Assembly (NCBI RefSeq): GCF_000092065.1
Contig: NC_009372.1
Location: 62,001 to 126,000 of the forward strand
Direction: 5' to 3'
From: Ostreococcus lucimarinus CCE9901
Lineage: Eukaryota; Chlorophyta; Mamiellophyceae; Mamiellales; Bathycoccaceae
DNA length: 64,000 nucleotides
Each line of letters begins with the position of its first letter. The first letter of the stretch is position 1. The notes below the pieces were generated by a model. That model worked only from the letters and a program-made list of their open reading frames with translations. It ran no database searches and was not told where the DNA came from. The position numbers were made by a program, and so were the translations under genes. Shown here piece after piece: positions 12,228-20,176 of the stretch.

Positions 12228-12725
12228 TCAGGCCAAGTCGCGTAACTCATCTAGCGTAAATTGATACTTGTCGAGACTGCGCTTTGAAGGCAGCGTGCCA
12301 CGCGCTCGAGCATTCTTGAGGCACGTCTTACGCAGTATTCTTTTCGCGTGCTGCTTGTAATAATTGAGTTGTCTGTAGTTACCATCGCCGCCGTCACGCT
12401 TCGGCGTATATTGGGCTCTGCTGTAGGCTTGACTCTCGTCCACGTTCTCGTGACACGCGTGTTTCTGGCTGCGTCCAGCAGCTCGGGAGTTGAATAAGCC
12501 GTCGCGCTTCTCTCTCATGTATGCACTTTTACGTTGATGGAGCTCTCCAGCTGGAATGTCCTTTTCGAGAACTCTCACGTCCGCGTCGCCAAACGTGAAG
12601 ATTGGATGTCGTGCGTATTTATGCGAGGCAAGGCGCGCTCTGAGCGAACCTGTCGTCGATCCGATGTACGTTTTGTCACATTTCGCATTATCGCTAAACA
12701 TTTCGTACACGCACCCCGTAGGCAT
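12228..12725 (-). CDS. GIY-YIG endonuclease-like protein, copy A
   Basis: This encodes 165 residues from ATG 12725. The N-terminus carries the GIY-YIG signature GCVYEMF followed by KTYIGSTTGSLRARLASHK (the YIGST strand, then a helix with R..L..H), at residues ~4-36. A Lys/Arg-rich tail follows (KHACHENV; KQHAKRILRKTCLKNARARG). GIY-YIG nucleases nick or cut DNA and are common in homing and mobile elements. Standalone copies of this size can be element-encoded. Copy B at 24162-24659 differs at about 11 residues, with no frame break in either. Presence inside a duplicated block suggests, but does not prove, a role in block movement. Confidence 0.75.
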   Translation of the reverse strand: MPTGCVYEMFSDNAKCDKTYIGSTTGSLRARLASHKYARHPIFTFGDADVRVLEKDIPAGELHQRKSAYMREKRDGLFNSRAAGRSQKHACHENVDESQAYSRAQYTPKRDGGDGNYRQLNYYKQHAKRILRKTCLKNARARGTLPSKRSLDKYQFTLDELRDLA

Positions 12726-12894
12726 TTGTCCTGGTTACCTATCCATCCCTAAGAAAATATTGTTGCCTCCTCCTGCGGTTTGCAGTCACATTCGAGAGAC
12801 CATAGGTACTCGTGTCGCTGCGTGGGGTGCAAGGTCCGGGGTGTAGATATCGAACCGCCTGATTTCACACCTGGACGTTCGTGATCCGACGAGA

Positions 12895-13085
12895 CCTGAC
12901 GAAATGACGAACTTGTTTTGTCGTCCCCAAATTCGTCAGCCCGTCGTTCGGTCACACTTTGTGTGTACCAATGATGAAAATGACGAAATGTTAAAATATT
13001 TTAATGTTTATTTTTATTTTAGATCTATGACAAGCAACAGTGTAGACCTTTATGAAAACAGTTCGTCATTCGTCATTTCGTCAGG
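12895..13085. mobile_element. MITE-like element with terminal inverted repeats, copy A
   Basis: A 191 bp A/T-rich segment begins CCTGACGAAATGACGAAC and ends with its inverted form (GTTCGTCATTCGTCATTTCG then TCAGG). There is no coding capacity. I see no clear target-site duplication. The same element is in block B at 24837-25027, so it was present before the block duplicated. Confidence 0.65.
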
Positions 13086-13150
13086 ATCCAAACCATGGTC
13101 TTTTCGGTGTCTTGTTGAGTCTTCATATTGCAAATGTACGAATCACAAAA

Positions 13151-13669
13151 TTAGTATGAACACCAGACGACCGCCGGCGCGAGCTCCGTCTCCCCCGTGT
13201 ACCCATTGTTCTTCAGCCACTCGAAGCACCCGTCGCGGTCAATTTCCCAATAGACGCCCTTCTCGTCCCTACCTTGCCTCAGGTGGTCCTCTTCCATTGG
13301 GATCCTGTGGCCCTTTTCCTTCTTGAAGAAGTCCTTGAGCTTATTGCCGACCTTCGTCGCGCTATCTTGTCCACGCGCAGCCGCTGGCAACCACGTCTGG
13401 TATTCGATGAAGATGTCACTGTTGCGGATTTTATTTCCAACCCACTTCTCAGGGAATTCAACAGTGACGCAATGCTCAAACCATCGAGTGAACTTGGGCA
13501 TGCAGCCACGCTTCATTTCCGAATACGCGTCGGTCGTAGGTCTCGTGCGCTCCACATGATAACCGGTACGGAGAAGTTTATATTTATTAATTAAAGACTC
13601 GCGCGTGTTGGCGCTAAATGATTTTATTGCTGCCGAGAGACTCAAGTTTGGCCGTCGTTTGAGTCGCAT
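13151..13669 (-). CDS. Unknown ORF of the duplicated block, copy A (primase-C-terminus-like?)
   Basis: This encodes 172 residues from ATG 13669; the frame is open a little further upstream without an ATG. It lies ~75 bp after the stop of the anchored-protein gene on the same strand. It has the segment FPEKWVGNKIRNSDIFIEYQ, then W, a short linker, and KVGNKLKDFFKKEKG. This resembles the helical/winged-helix C-terminal region of D5/P4-type primase-helicases (S..lY..Y..W......f...L), but no NTPase motifs are present. Copy B differs by one residue (T/A). The function is unknown; the similarity is weak and from memory. Confidence 0.5.
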   Translation of the reverse strand: MRLKRRPNLSLSAAIKSFSANTRESLINKYKLLRTGYHVERTRPTTDAYSEMKRGCMPKFTRWFEHCVTVEFPEKWVGNKIRNSDIFIEYQTWLPAAARGQDSATKVGNKLKDFFKKEKGHRIPMEEDHLRQGRDEKGVYWEIDRDGCFEWLKNNGYTGETELAPAVVWCSY

Positions 13670-13746
13670 CGATGGGTCGCGCCCGCCGATATAACGCCGG
13701 CGTTTCGGACACGATCTTGAAAACAAGCACTGGTTGACTTGATTGA

Positions 13747-16272
13747 TTAGGAAACCTTATCCGTGCCTTTTACGCTGAGCCCGGTCATGGACGGCTTCGT
13801 CGGCATGGTGAACGCGGTGTAGTCCGCCGCCGTGGGCACCGTGATGCTCGTGTCGTACGACATCCCGGAGCACGCCGACGCATCGGCGGGAGCAAGCATT
13901 TCGACACCACTTTCGAGTTTCAAGACGTACCGGTCGCCAGTCGATGGTTGTTTGAACGTGGTGCCATCGGGGATCAGGACATCCGGACGGCGATGGTAAC
14001 CATTGTTGTCGTCGCACTCCTCGTTGCCATACTGGTCGACCTCGGGCGCCGCGCGCGAACCAGTCATCGGATTGAAGCAAATGAACGGCGCGTCGCCCAA
14101 CCAACCGCCTTCGTAACGCACGTTGAGATTCACCCCGGAGTAGTCGGTACCGGATGGAGAGCGCAGCAACACGGCGTCCGTGGGTATCTTGCCTTGAAGC
14201 TGGAGAGGCGCATCCATGAACTTCTTTGACGCGGAGTCCGAAGGATCTTCGAGCCACGCCATGCCCTCCCAATTGCTTGAGCTCCACTCGTAGTGCACAT
14301 CCAATTTGTTGGGTTCCTCGCAAACGTCGGTAGTGGCGGTGCAACTCAAAGTGTCGAGGTTCGCAGGTGTAGCTTCGAAGAGAACCATATGAACTTCTCC
14401 CGAGTCAAAGAATGAGTTGGTTGGGTCCATTACGACTTCAGCGCCGAGGGTGCCGGAAACGTCTTCCTTCAACGAGCCGGTATCTTTGTCGAAGACGTAC
14501 TTTTTATAAGTGCTTCGAGCGTCGTTGTATCCGTTCGGCGAGCCGTAGAACTGGCTGTCGTGACTGCTCGCACTCGATAGCTTCGTCTGGTCGATACACC
14601 GCTCGCCGCACGTGAGTGCGAGGTGGCTGCTGAGCGACCCAGGGGGGACGGTTTGCGCGTCAGACACTTTGAAGTGCGTCAGGTTAAGCAAACTCGCAGA
14701 GCCTCGGCCGAAGATGCTTCCCCAGCAGCGTATGATTTGGTTGTCAATGTCAGCCATCGTGAGCGCACGCGGAGTCGTGATTGAGTTCGTGTTCAGCGAT
14801 CCACCGTTCCAAGTTCGCTTCGACGACAACACGAGTGCGTTCGCGTCGGAGTCATACCTGAACTTGACCTCAACTTCTGCAGCGTTAGTGTCATCCCAGA
14901 ACCAGCCTGTGATCGTCGCCCCTTGGTAGTCGCTTGCGCTTCGCACCGTCGCCGTGAACTTGTACAACACCCCGCGTGAGACTTTGAGCCTCTTGTTCAC
15001 GTTCAGTATCGGATCATCCCAATCGACAATTTCCTCTACTACGTTCCCGTCGGTGAACGCGGTTTGAGCGATAGTCTTCTCGGCGGTACTGAGCGCGGTG
15101 TCGGAAATGTAGTCGTAATCGGAAATGTAGAGATTGCCCGGATAGTGCAGATCAGCATTATACGTCTTGCCGTCGCTGCCTGTAGCCTGAAGATGCACGT
15201 AGCTTTGAAGGTTCACCTTCGCCCCGTTGCTGTCGTACGCGCCGTAGCGCTCACCGAAGAACGATCTGTTCTCGAGTTCATCGCAGAATGACTGCCCGTA
15301 CGCCTTCGTCTTGACGAGCGTAGCGGTAGTCACCAATTGACCCGCTTGTGTCGAACCATTATCAAAGTCGATGGTCTGGAAAGAGGCCTTCGTGATGTCG
15401 TTTTCTGCGCGCGATTTAGCACCCGCGGTGAATGAATTGCTGCCTCGTGTCACCTCTTCCCACCACGTGACCCCGGTCGCCGTGCAATCCGAATCCGCGT
15501 CGGTGGTTTCGCACTCGCGACGAACCACACCTTTGATGCGTTGGGACGCGGTCGAGCCAGTCGGCGATTGGTACGTAAAGGTAAAGTTTTTCACCAAGAT
15601 TTTGTCAGACTTGATGGCGACGTCATCGCGCTTGACGATCATTTCCGTGTCGATGTTCGGCATTTCTGGGGTATCGCTGAGGGCTACCCAGACGTTCGTC
15701 TTGAAATCACGGGTATCGCTCGCGTCGTCGATGTCTGGGCCCGTGGCGTTGACGACCCAACGGTACGTAACCTTACCCTTGATTCGGTCGCCGTCGCTGT
15801 TGTCACAGTGGAAAGGATCGATCTCAGCGATGTATGGGCCAGTGTTCAGGTTCGCCGTCCAGTTCACCGAGGCGACGTAGCAAAGAACCATGTTTGGTAT
15901 CTGGAAAATTTCGGTACTTACAGCGTCGACGAACGTCTCCGCCGGCGGCGCCGTGGCGTAGTCGGACGTCGAAGAGAACGAAGACACTTCGAGAGGCGTC
16001 ACCTCGACGAGCGAACGACCATCGATTCGAGACGAACCAGAAGACGTCGTCGAAACACCCTCTGACGGGATCATGGTGACTTTACGCGGCGTCAACGCCG
16101 CCTTGAGCGCGTTCGTCTTCGCCGCGCCCGACAGCCCGCTGACGGTGGTCGGGGTCGGGGCCGGGGCCGGGGTCGCGTCGTCATCCCTGAGCCCGATGCC
16201 GAGGCCGGTGCCAAGGGCGACCACCACGGCGGCGACACCAACGATCGCGATCGCAACGCCACGTCTCACCAT
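13747..16272 (-). CDS. Type II-anchored ~841-residue surface protein, copy A
   Basis: ATG 16272 opens a short basic tail (MVRRG) and a strong signal-anchor (VAIAIVGVAAVVVALGTGLG), then an Ala-Pro linker and a large ectodomain rich in Thr/Ser/Asp with many Cys and several N-glycosylation sequons (NWTANL, NATG, NFTF, NRSF, NLTHF). There is no enzyme signature I recognise. Copy B (25689-28220) is identical in protein except for one extra Ala-Pro pair in the linker. The 49 bp leader before the ATG (16289-16337) matches the conserved leader of other genes in this window, such as the one at 21947. The protein is likely a cell-surface glycoprotein; its function is unknown. Confidence 0.8.
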   Translation of the reverse strand: MVRRGVAIAIVGVAAVVVALGTGLGIGLRDDDATPAPAPTPTTVSGLSGAAKTNALKAALTPRKVTMIPSEGVSTTSSGSSRIDGRSLVEVTPLEVSSFSSTSDYATAPPAETFVDAVSTEIFQIPNMVLCYVASVNWTANLNTGPYIAEIDPFHCDNSDGDRIKGKVTYRWVVNATGPDIDDASDTRDFKTNVWVALSDTPEMPNIDTEMIVKRDDVAIKSDKILVKNFTFTYQSPTGSTASQRIKGVVRRECETTDADSDCTATGVTWWEEVTRGSNSFTAGAKSRAENDITKASFQTIDFDNGSTQAGQLVTTATLVKTKAYGQSFCDELENRSFFGERYGAYDSNGAKVNLQSYVHLQATGSDGKTYNADLHYPGNLYISDYDYISDTALSTAEKTIAQTAFTDGNVVEEIVDWDDPILNVNKRLKVSRGVLYKFTATVRSASDYQGATITGWFWDDTNAAEVEVKFRYDSDANALVLSSKRTWNGGSLNTNSITTPRALTMADIDNQIIRCWGSIFGRGSASLLNLTHFKVSDAQTVPPGSLSSHLALTCGERCIDQTKLSSASSHDSQFYGSPNGYNDARSTYKKYVFDKDTGSLKEDVSGTLGAEVVMDPTNSFFDSGEVHMVLFEATPANLDTLSCTATTDVCEEPNKLDVHYEWSSSNWEGMAWLEDPSDSASKKFMDAPLQLQGKIPTDAVLLRSPSGTDYSGVNLNVRYEGGWLGDAPFICFNPMTGSRAAPEVDQYGNEECDDNNGYHRRPDVLIPDGTTFKQPSTGDRYVLKLESGVEMLAPADASACSGMSYDTSITVPTAADYTAFTMPTKPSMTGLSVKGTDKVS

Positions 16273-16288
16273 CGTCGCGCGTTGAAAT

Positions 16289-16337
16289 GCGGCGACGACA
16301 AGTGGCGACGGTGACGCGATCTGCCCGCACGCAATTC
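16289..16337 (-). promoter_or_regulatory. Conserved leader module before ATG, copy A of the 841-residue gene
   Basis: On the minus strand it reads GAATTGCGTGCGGGCAGATC, then CGTC, then GTCGCCACTTGTCG, 16 bp before the ATG. The plus-strand leader at 21887-21935 is the same except for a few bases, although the genes differ. There is no telobox upstream here, so the downstream half of the cassette travels independently. Confidence 0.7.
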
Positions 16338-16423
16338 AATTCCTTCGGGTCACCTTATCTTTTGGAGCCCCCGGAAACGCGACTGTTTACCAATACGATG
16401 GTTCCCGGGTATTGATTACTGGG

Positions 16424-16690
16424 CCTGTTGGCGCCCCGCGGGTGTGTGTGTGCCAGCCCGTAGGGTTTAAGGTTTAGGATCCGAAATATGGAGCCTCGCT
16501 ATTAAGCCGGGGATCCTCCGCGGGCACGCGCCCCCGCGGGCGTGTGTGTTTTCGCGGTCGGTCGGACGGGAAGCCTGTTGGCGCCCCACGGGTTTGTGTG
16601 TCGGTCCTTAGCGTTTGGGGTTTAGTATCGGACATACGGAGCCTCACTATTTAGCGGTATGACCACATATATTAATTGATTTATACCATT
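16424..16690. repeat. Intergenic repeat family, two tandem-like copies
   Basis: Copies start GTTGGCGCCCCRCGGG followed by TGTGTGT at about 16,427 and 16,578. They contain TTTAGGG-like motifs and a GGAGCCTCRCTATT phrase. A third copy is at about 19,552-19,680. Between the copies the phrase GATCCTCCGCGGGC...CGCGGTCGGTCGGAC also recurs at 19,486-19,545. The set lies upstream of both paralogous coiled-coil genes, so it was duplicated with them. Confidence 0.7.
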
Positions 16691-16766
16691 CATCCCGCGC
16701 ATAAAATCGGGTAGATTACTGTACAGTAATCTACCCGACTTTATGCGCGGGATGAATGGCATAAAT
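16679..16766. repeat. 88 bp near-perfect palindrome
   Basis: 44 bp arms with two mismatches meet at GTAC (16721-16724). The arms include CATTCATCCCGCGCATAAA and TCGGGTAGATTACT. It could form a hairpin or cruciform. A shorter relative is at 19833-19886 in the matching position before the paralogous gene. Confidence 0.85.
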
Positions 16767-16941
16767 CCCATAGTATATGGGGACCGGACCGGCGGGACGT
16801 GTGATTTTTTACCGTAGGGGTCATGATTGGTCGTTCGGGGGTACTCGTATGAAATAATGAAACACCATACTTTTATTTACATTTTGGTTTATTAAAAAAA
16901 CCCGTACGTGCATTTACTACAGAATTGACCACTTTTCGCGC

Positions 16942-17062
16942 GGGTTTCACCAGAAAGCTTCAAAAATCGTGCCTTTTCTAAAACTCAATTTTCGCTAGGG
17001 TTTAGCGCCCCCGGTTTTCCGAGGATGCGGGCAGATCTCGCCGTCGGCGCCACTCGTCGACG
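16942..17062 (+). promoter_or_regulatory. Repeated 5' cassette with telobox, copy 2
   Basis: It has TTTCACCAGAAAGCTTCAAA, CTAAAACTCAATTTTCGC, TAGGGTTTAGCGCC, then GGTTTTCCGAGGATGCGGGC and GCCACTCGTCGACG, a few bases before the ATG at 17066. An ATG inside it (17025) opens a short overlapping frame starting MRADLAVGATRRR that is repeated in the other copies. About 120 bp further up is TCATGATTGGTCGTT (16821-16837), shared with 56213-56228. Confidence 0.75.
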
Positions 17063-17065
17063 ACC

Positions 17066-18181
17066 ATGGCCTCCCCGTCGCTCGATGCCGTGCGTTGGAG
17101 CGAATACCGGGCGCTCATGCAAGCGTGGGAAGCGTTTAACCCACACAGGGAGCTCCTGCGTCGGTTTTTACAGAAGCAATCGCACACGGAGCAGTGCCCA
17201 CCCGGCGTCCCGTACGTACCAGATCTGCCGGAGCCGGAGTACTTCGCCGTGAAGAGACGAATCGAGGCCGGGGAAACCGTTCCATGTCCTGGATTCTTAC
17301 GCGAACGCGACAACCGGCGCAATCAATGCCGCTGCGGGGCTCCACTCAGAGTTGATGACACTGGCAATATCTCCTGCACTTCCAAAATTCCCCGTCATGA
17401 GAACTATGGTCCTGTACCTCGTTGCTGTTGCTGGGCCGAAGAAGAGCACGCTCGTAACCAACGACATGACATGCCGCCGTATATTTTAAGGCCGCCACCC
17501 ATAGTGTCCCCCCCTCAAGTACCACCGTCGTCTCAAGTGCTCTTGAGCTTTTTGGAGGGGGTCAGGCCAAGCATGAACGCCAACTACCTGCGATGCGTTC
17601 AAGACATAGACGAAGAGCTCGCTCGTCTGAATGAGCAGCTTGCGGACAACAGCATTTCAACGACGAGGCGTGAAGCGATTCAACAGCATATAGTGAGCGA
17701 ACGCTCCAAACTTGAGGCCAAAGACACACAGTTACAAGATTTTTTTAACACGACGACCGCACTGGCAGAATCCGTGCACACGTTCGAGCACAGAGTGGCA
17801 GAGAAATACCAGAAAGCTGTGGATGCATACATTAAAGCGCAACTGGATGAAGTGGTCGTACCTCCGGATAGTAGAGGGAATCCAAAGTTTAAGGACTCAG
17901 TCGATGGCATCGACAGAGAGTTGGCCAAGTTAGAATCAGAAAATGGAGGCATCTCCAACGACAGCGCTCGCGCTCGCGTCGCCTCCAAACGTAAGAGCGT
18001 GGAAGAGTGTGAATCAGAGCACAAGCGCCTCAAAACCACTTCGGTTGAGTACAACTTGTCTATTTTGAAAGGGAGTTTGGAAAAAGACAAATCTATGTCT
18101 GCTGAAGACAAAAGACGCTGGGAATGCGTCATAAACGCCGTCGGGTTGTTACGAGCAAACGATGCACCAAGAACGCCGTAG
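17066..18181 (+). CDS. Cys-cluster plus coiled-coil protein (paralogue of 20177-21220)
   Basis: This encodes 371 residues from ATG 17066, directly after the repeated cassette. Residues ~90-130 carry a Cys cluster (CRCGAPL, then ISCTS, then NYGPVPRCCCWAEEE) whose spacing recalls GRF-type zinc fingers (C.CG...N.G....C.W), a weak resemblance. From ~170 onward it is coiled coil (YLRCVQDIDEELARLNEQL; RREAIQQHIVSERSKLE). This segment is clearly homologous to YLRTVERIDKNIQVLEAQL in the paralogue. There is no signal peptide and it is probably cytosolic or nuclear. The function is unknown; nucleic-acid binding is possible if the zinc-finger reading is right. Confidence 0.65.
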   Translation: MASPSLDAVRWSEYRALMQAWEAFNPHRELLRRFLQKQSHTEQCPPGVPYVPDLPEPEYFAVKRRIEAGETVPCPGFLRERDNRRNQCRCGAPLRVDDTGNISCTSKIPRHENYGPVPRCCCWAEEEHARNQRHDMPPYILRPPPIVSPPQVPPSSQVLLSFLEGVRPSMNANYLRCVQDIDEELARLNEQLADNSISTTRREAIQQHIVSERSKLEAKDTQLQDFFNTTTALAESVHTFEHRVAEKYQKAVDAYIKAQLDEVVVPPDSRGNPKFKDSVDGIDRELAKLESENGGISNDSARARVASKRKSVEECESEHKRLKTTSVEYNLSILKGSLEKDKSMSAEDKRRWECVINAVGLLRANDAPRTP

Positions 18182-18200
18182 CAACAGTATGGGCAAACAG

Positions 18201-18311
18201 TTAGGCGTTCTCCATGGCCTCCATTCGCGCGACCAGAGCGTTGACGCGCTCTTCGAGTTCGTCGATGCGGCGTTGTTTAGCGTCGTTCGCGCTCTCTACA
18301 TCGGCGCGACA
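18201..18311 (-). pseudogene. Antisense 3' remnant of coiled-coil tail gene
   Basis: The minus strand reads ESANDAKQRRIDELEERVN then ALVARMEAMENA and a stop. This is the C-terminal heptad tail seen at the end of fibre-type or S74-chaperone proteins. Only ~35 codons remain. It sits 20 bp after the stop of the gene at 17066-18181, tail to tail. The same tail end occurs after the ARM-like gene (22782-22825). Confidence 0.5.
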
Positions 18312-18395
18312 TAGAATAACGATAATCTATATCTGCTATATCTGCTTAATATTCTGCTTAAGATTTCGGCACCCTCGCTTAAGATCTCTTCAGAA

Positions 18396-18708
18396 TGGAA
18401 TCTCTGAATGCAAGGCGTGGATGTACATTAAACCATGAACGGACCACGGTTCGATTTTTTTTATTACAAGTGTAGGTCTACTTTTACGTTTGGTGGACTC
18501 CGCTTGAGTCGGCCGATGTCACCGTGTCAGGTGTTCAGAGTGCACTAGAGACGTGACCGCCGATACACAGGGCGTCGAGCTCGGCGTGCCTGATTTCACG
18601 ACTCGGCGACCATGATTTGAAACCGAAATGACCATCGGCTTCAGGCCCAGGCGCGGCCGCAATGCTACTTTAAACTTAATATTTTTTTTTTGAAAAAAGA
18701 GTACTATA
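18396..18708 (+). mobile_element. Second copy of the ~312 bp inserted element
   Basis: Over about 310 bp it matches 11704-12018 with a few percent differences and small indels. It includes GCAAGGCGTGGATGTACATT and GGCCCAGGCGCGGCCGCAAT. The left flank is again TTAAGATCTCTTCAGAA, supporting a preferred or shared insertion context. Similarity stops after GAAAAAAGAGTA. Confidence 0.7.
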
Positions 18709-18756
18709 GTACTTTTGGTGTTTAAACGTGTTCGTGATATGATTGATAGTCCGTGA

Positions 18757-19407
18757 TTATACGTCGACTTTTGCGGGCGCCTGTTGGACGTAGATGACTT
18801 GCGGCTGCTGCGGCCGCGTCGCCACGGCGGTGGCGATGAGCTGGTCGCGTCGGTACGCGAAGCACCCGCACCGCCCACAGTAGCAGCACGAGACGATGAG
18901 CAACGTCAGGCCGACGACGGTACCAATGATGATGCCCGCGATCGCGCCACCGTCTGGTTTACAGCAGTCGTCACCGCAGCATACGTTTTGGCCGCCCGTG
19001 TACATACTGCACCATTTACCGCCTTTTTTGTGGAGTGGTGGGCACCCGTGGGCGCCGTCCCAGCATTTGGCTCCATTGGCAACTTCCGTGGCGATTTCTG
19101 TTCCACACGAGGTGTAACTGGAAATTGTGTCCGTACACTTGGACGGGCACGATTGGTCGATCGAGTTGCCATACGGTGGCGGTCCCGCGCTGCACCCGAA
19201 ACAGTCTGAGCACACACCGACCGTCACGCCGTTGTAGGTCCCGGTGTTGTAACAGAACTCTTCGCTCGATGCCCAGGGGTTCGCGCTCGCGTAGCCGCTC
19301 GAAACAACGCAGTCGGTGTGGGTTGAACACGTGTCGCCCGCGTCCGCGCGCGCGGTGTGCGCGACGGCGAGGCCGAAAACGAACGGTACGAGGAGGTTCT
19401 TAAACAT
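18757..19407 (-). CDS. Cys-rich single-pass (type I) surface protein
   Basis: This encodes 216 residues from ATG 19407. It has a signal peptide (MFKNLLVPFVFGLAVAHTARA), an ectodomain of ~135 residues with about 20 Cys (CSDCFGC; VCCGDDCCKPDGG), one membrane span (AGIIIGTVVGLTLLIVSCCY) at ~165-185 with Cys-rich palmitoylation-like CCYCGRCGCF right after, and a short Gln/Pro-rich cytosolic tail. The layout is of a receptor-like or adhesion protein. No named domain is recognised. Upstream frame extension uses a non-ATG codon, so 19407 was chosen. Confidence 0.75.
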   Translation of the reverse strand: MFKNLLVPFVFGLAVAHTARADAGDTCSTHTDCVVSSGYASANPWASSEEFCYNTGTYNGVTVGVCSDCFGCSAGPPPYGNSIDQSCPSKCTDTISSYTSCGTEIATEVANGAKCWDGAHGCPPLHKKGGKWCSMYTGGQNVCCGDDCCKPDGGAIAGIIIGTVVGLTLLIVSCCYCGRCGCFAYRRDQLIATAVATRPQQPQVIYVQQAPAKVDV

Positions 19408-19479
19408 CTTTGGCGTGGGTTTATCTCGCAAAAGGATTTCAGCGAGGCTTGAGGTGCGCCGCAAAGTGAGGCCCGGAGA

Positions 19480-19680
19480 TCCGGGGATCCTCCGCAGCCC
19501 CGCGGGCGTGTGCCTGGCGTGTGCCCTTCGCGGTCGGTCGGACGAGGGGCCCGTTGGCGCCCCGCGGGTTTGTGTGCCAGCCCCAGGGTTTAGGGGTTAG
19601 GATCGGACATATGGAACCTCACTAATTAGCCGCATGACCTCATACATTAAGTTATTTATATCTAGTCATCGCGCGAAATG
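19480..19680. repeat. Intergenic repeat family, third copy
   Basis: This matches 16,505-16,690: CGCGGTCGGTCGGAC, GTTGGCGCCCCGCGGG, TTTGTGTGCCAGCCC, TTTAGGGG, then TCGGACATATGGAACCTCAC. It is divergent but collinear, and upstream of the paralogous coiled-coil gene. Confidence 0.65.
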
Positions 19681-19832
19681 GCGTGGGTAAATTACCGTAC
19701 TAGGGTTTCCGTAAATAAAATACGTACCGAAAATAATGAATTAATTTACACGGGCGTGCCACGACGTCGTCGCACGCGCTCGTGAAAATTTGGTTGACGG
19801 CTTGGATTCGAGATTTTGGGGAGGTAAAATTC

Positions 19833-19886
19833 GGCCAAATCCCGCGCATATATTACTGTACAGTAATCAAAGCGCGGGATGTGGCC
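19833..19886. repeat. 54 bp imperfect palindrome
   Basis: 27 bp arms around GTAC share ATTACTGTACAGTAAT and CCCGCGC/GCGCGGG with the larger palindrome at 16679-16766. It lies in the matching intergenic position, 290 bp upstream of the ATG at 20177. Confidence 0.75.
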
Positions 19887-20009
19887 AAAGTCTTTGGGTC
19901 ACAGCCCCTCACTTTGGGGGCTGCAGTGACGGGATGTGGGAATTTTACCGTATGGGTCGTGACTCGTCGTTGGGGGTACTACTATGAAATCCCATAATTC
20001 TATTGTACA

Positions 20010-20176
20010 TAGGGTTTAGAAATTAGGGTTTAGACGTCAAAAATCGCTCGGGTTCCATCAGAAACGTGTCAAAAACGGGCCTTTTCTGAAACTCGATTTT
20101 TGCTAGGGTTTAGCGCCCCCGGTTTTCCGAGGATGCGGGCAGAGCTCGCCGTCGGAGCCACTCGTCGCCGCACACG
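20010..20176 (+). promoter_or_regulatory. Repeated 5' cassette with teloboxes, copy 3
   Basis: It has TAGGGTTTAGAAATTAGGG, TTTAGACGTCAAAAATCG, GGTTCCATCAGAAACGTGTC, CTGAAACTCGATTTTTGC, TAGGGTTTAGCGCC and GAGGATGCGGGCAGAGCTCG, then GCCACTCGTCGCC right before the ATG. Only 21757-21946 has the same double telobox. Confidence 0.75.

Larger units (their letters stand above)
12190..16406. repeat. Duplicated ~4.2 kb block, copy A (partner 24124-28353)
   Basis: Direct repeat at an offset of ~11.94 kb. Gene order is the same in both: GIY-YIG ORF, MITE-like element, unknown ORF and the 841/843-residue protein, all genes on the minus strand. The copies start at the GAACnAATCGTGTGAGTG phrase and end at CAATACGATGGTTCCC. 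Indels are 8 bp near 12,760 and 6 bp in the GCCGGG run near 16,160. The left part with the GIY-YIG gene has diverged clearly; the right part is almost identical. Confidence 0.9.

Noticed and set aside
14412-16285. Plus-strand frames inside the anchored-protein genes (also 26354-28233)
   Set aside because: The minus-strand frame spans the whole region with a clear anchor and glycosylation sites. The plus-strand frames are short shadows, duplicated only because the block is.
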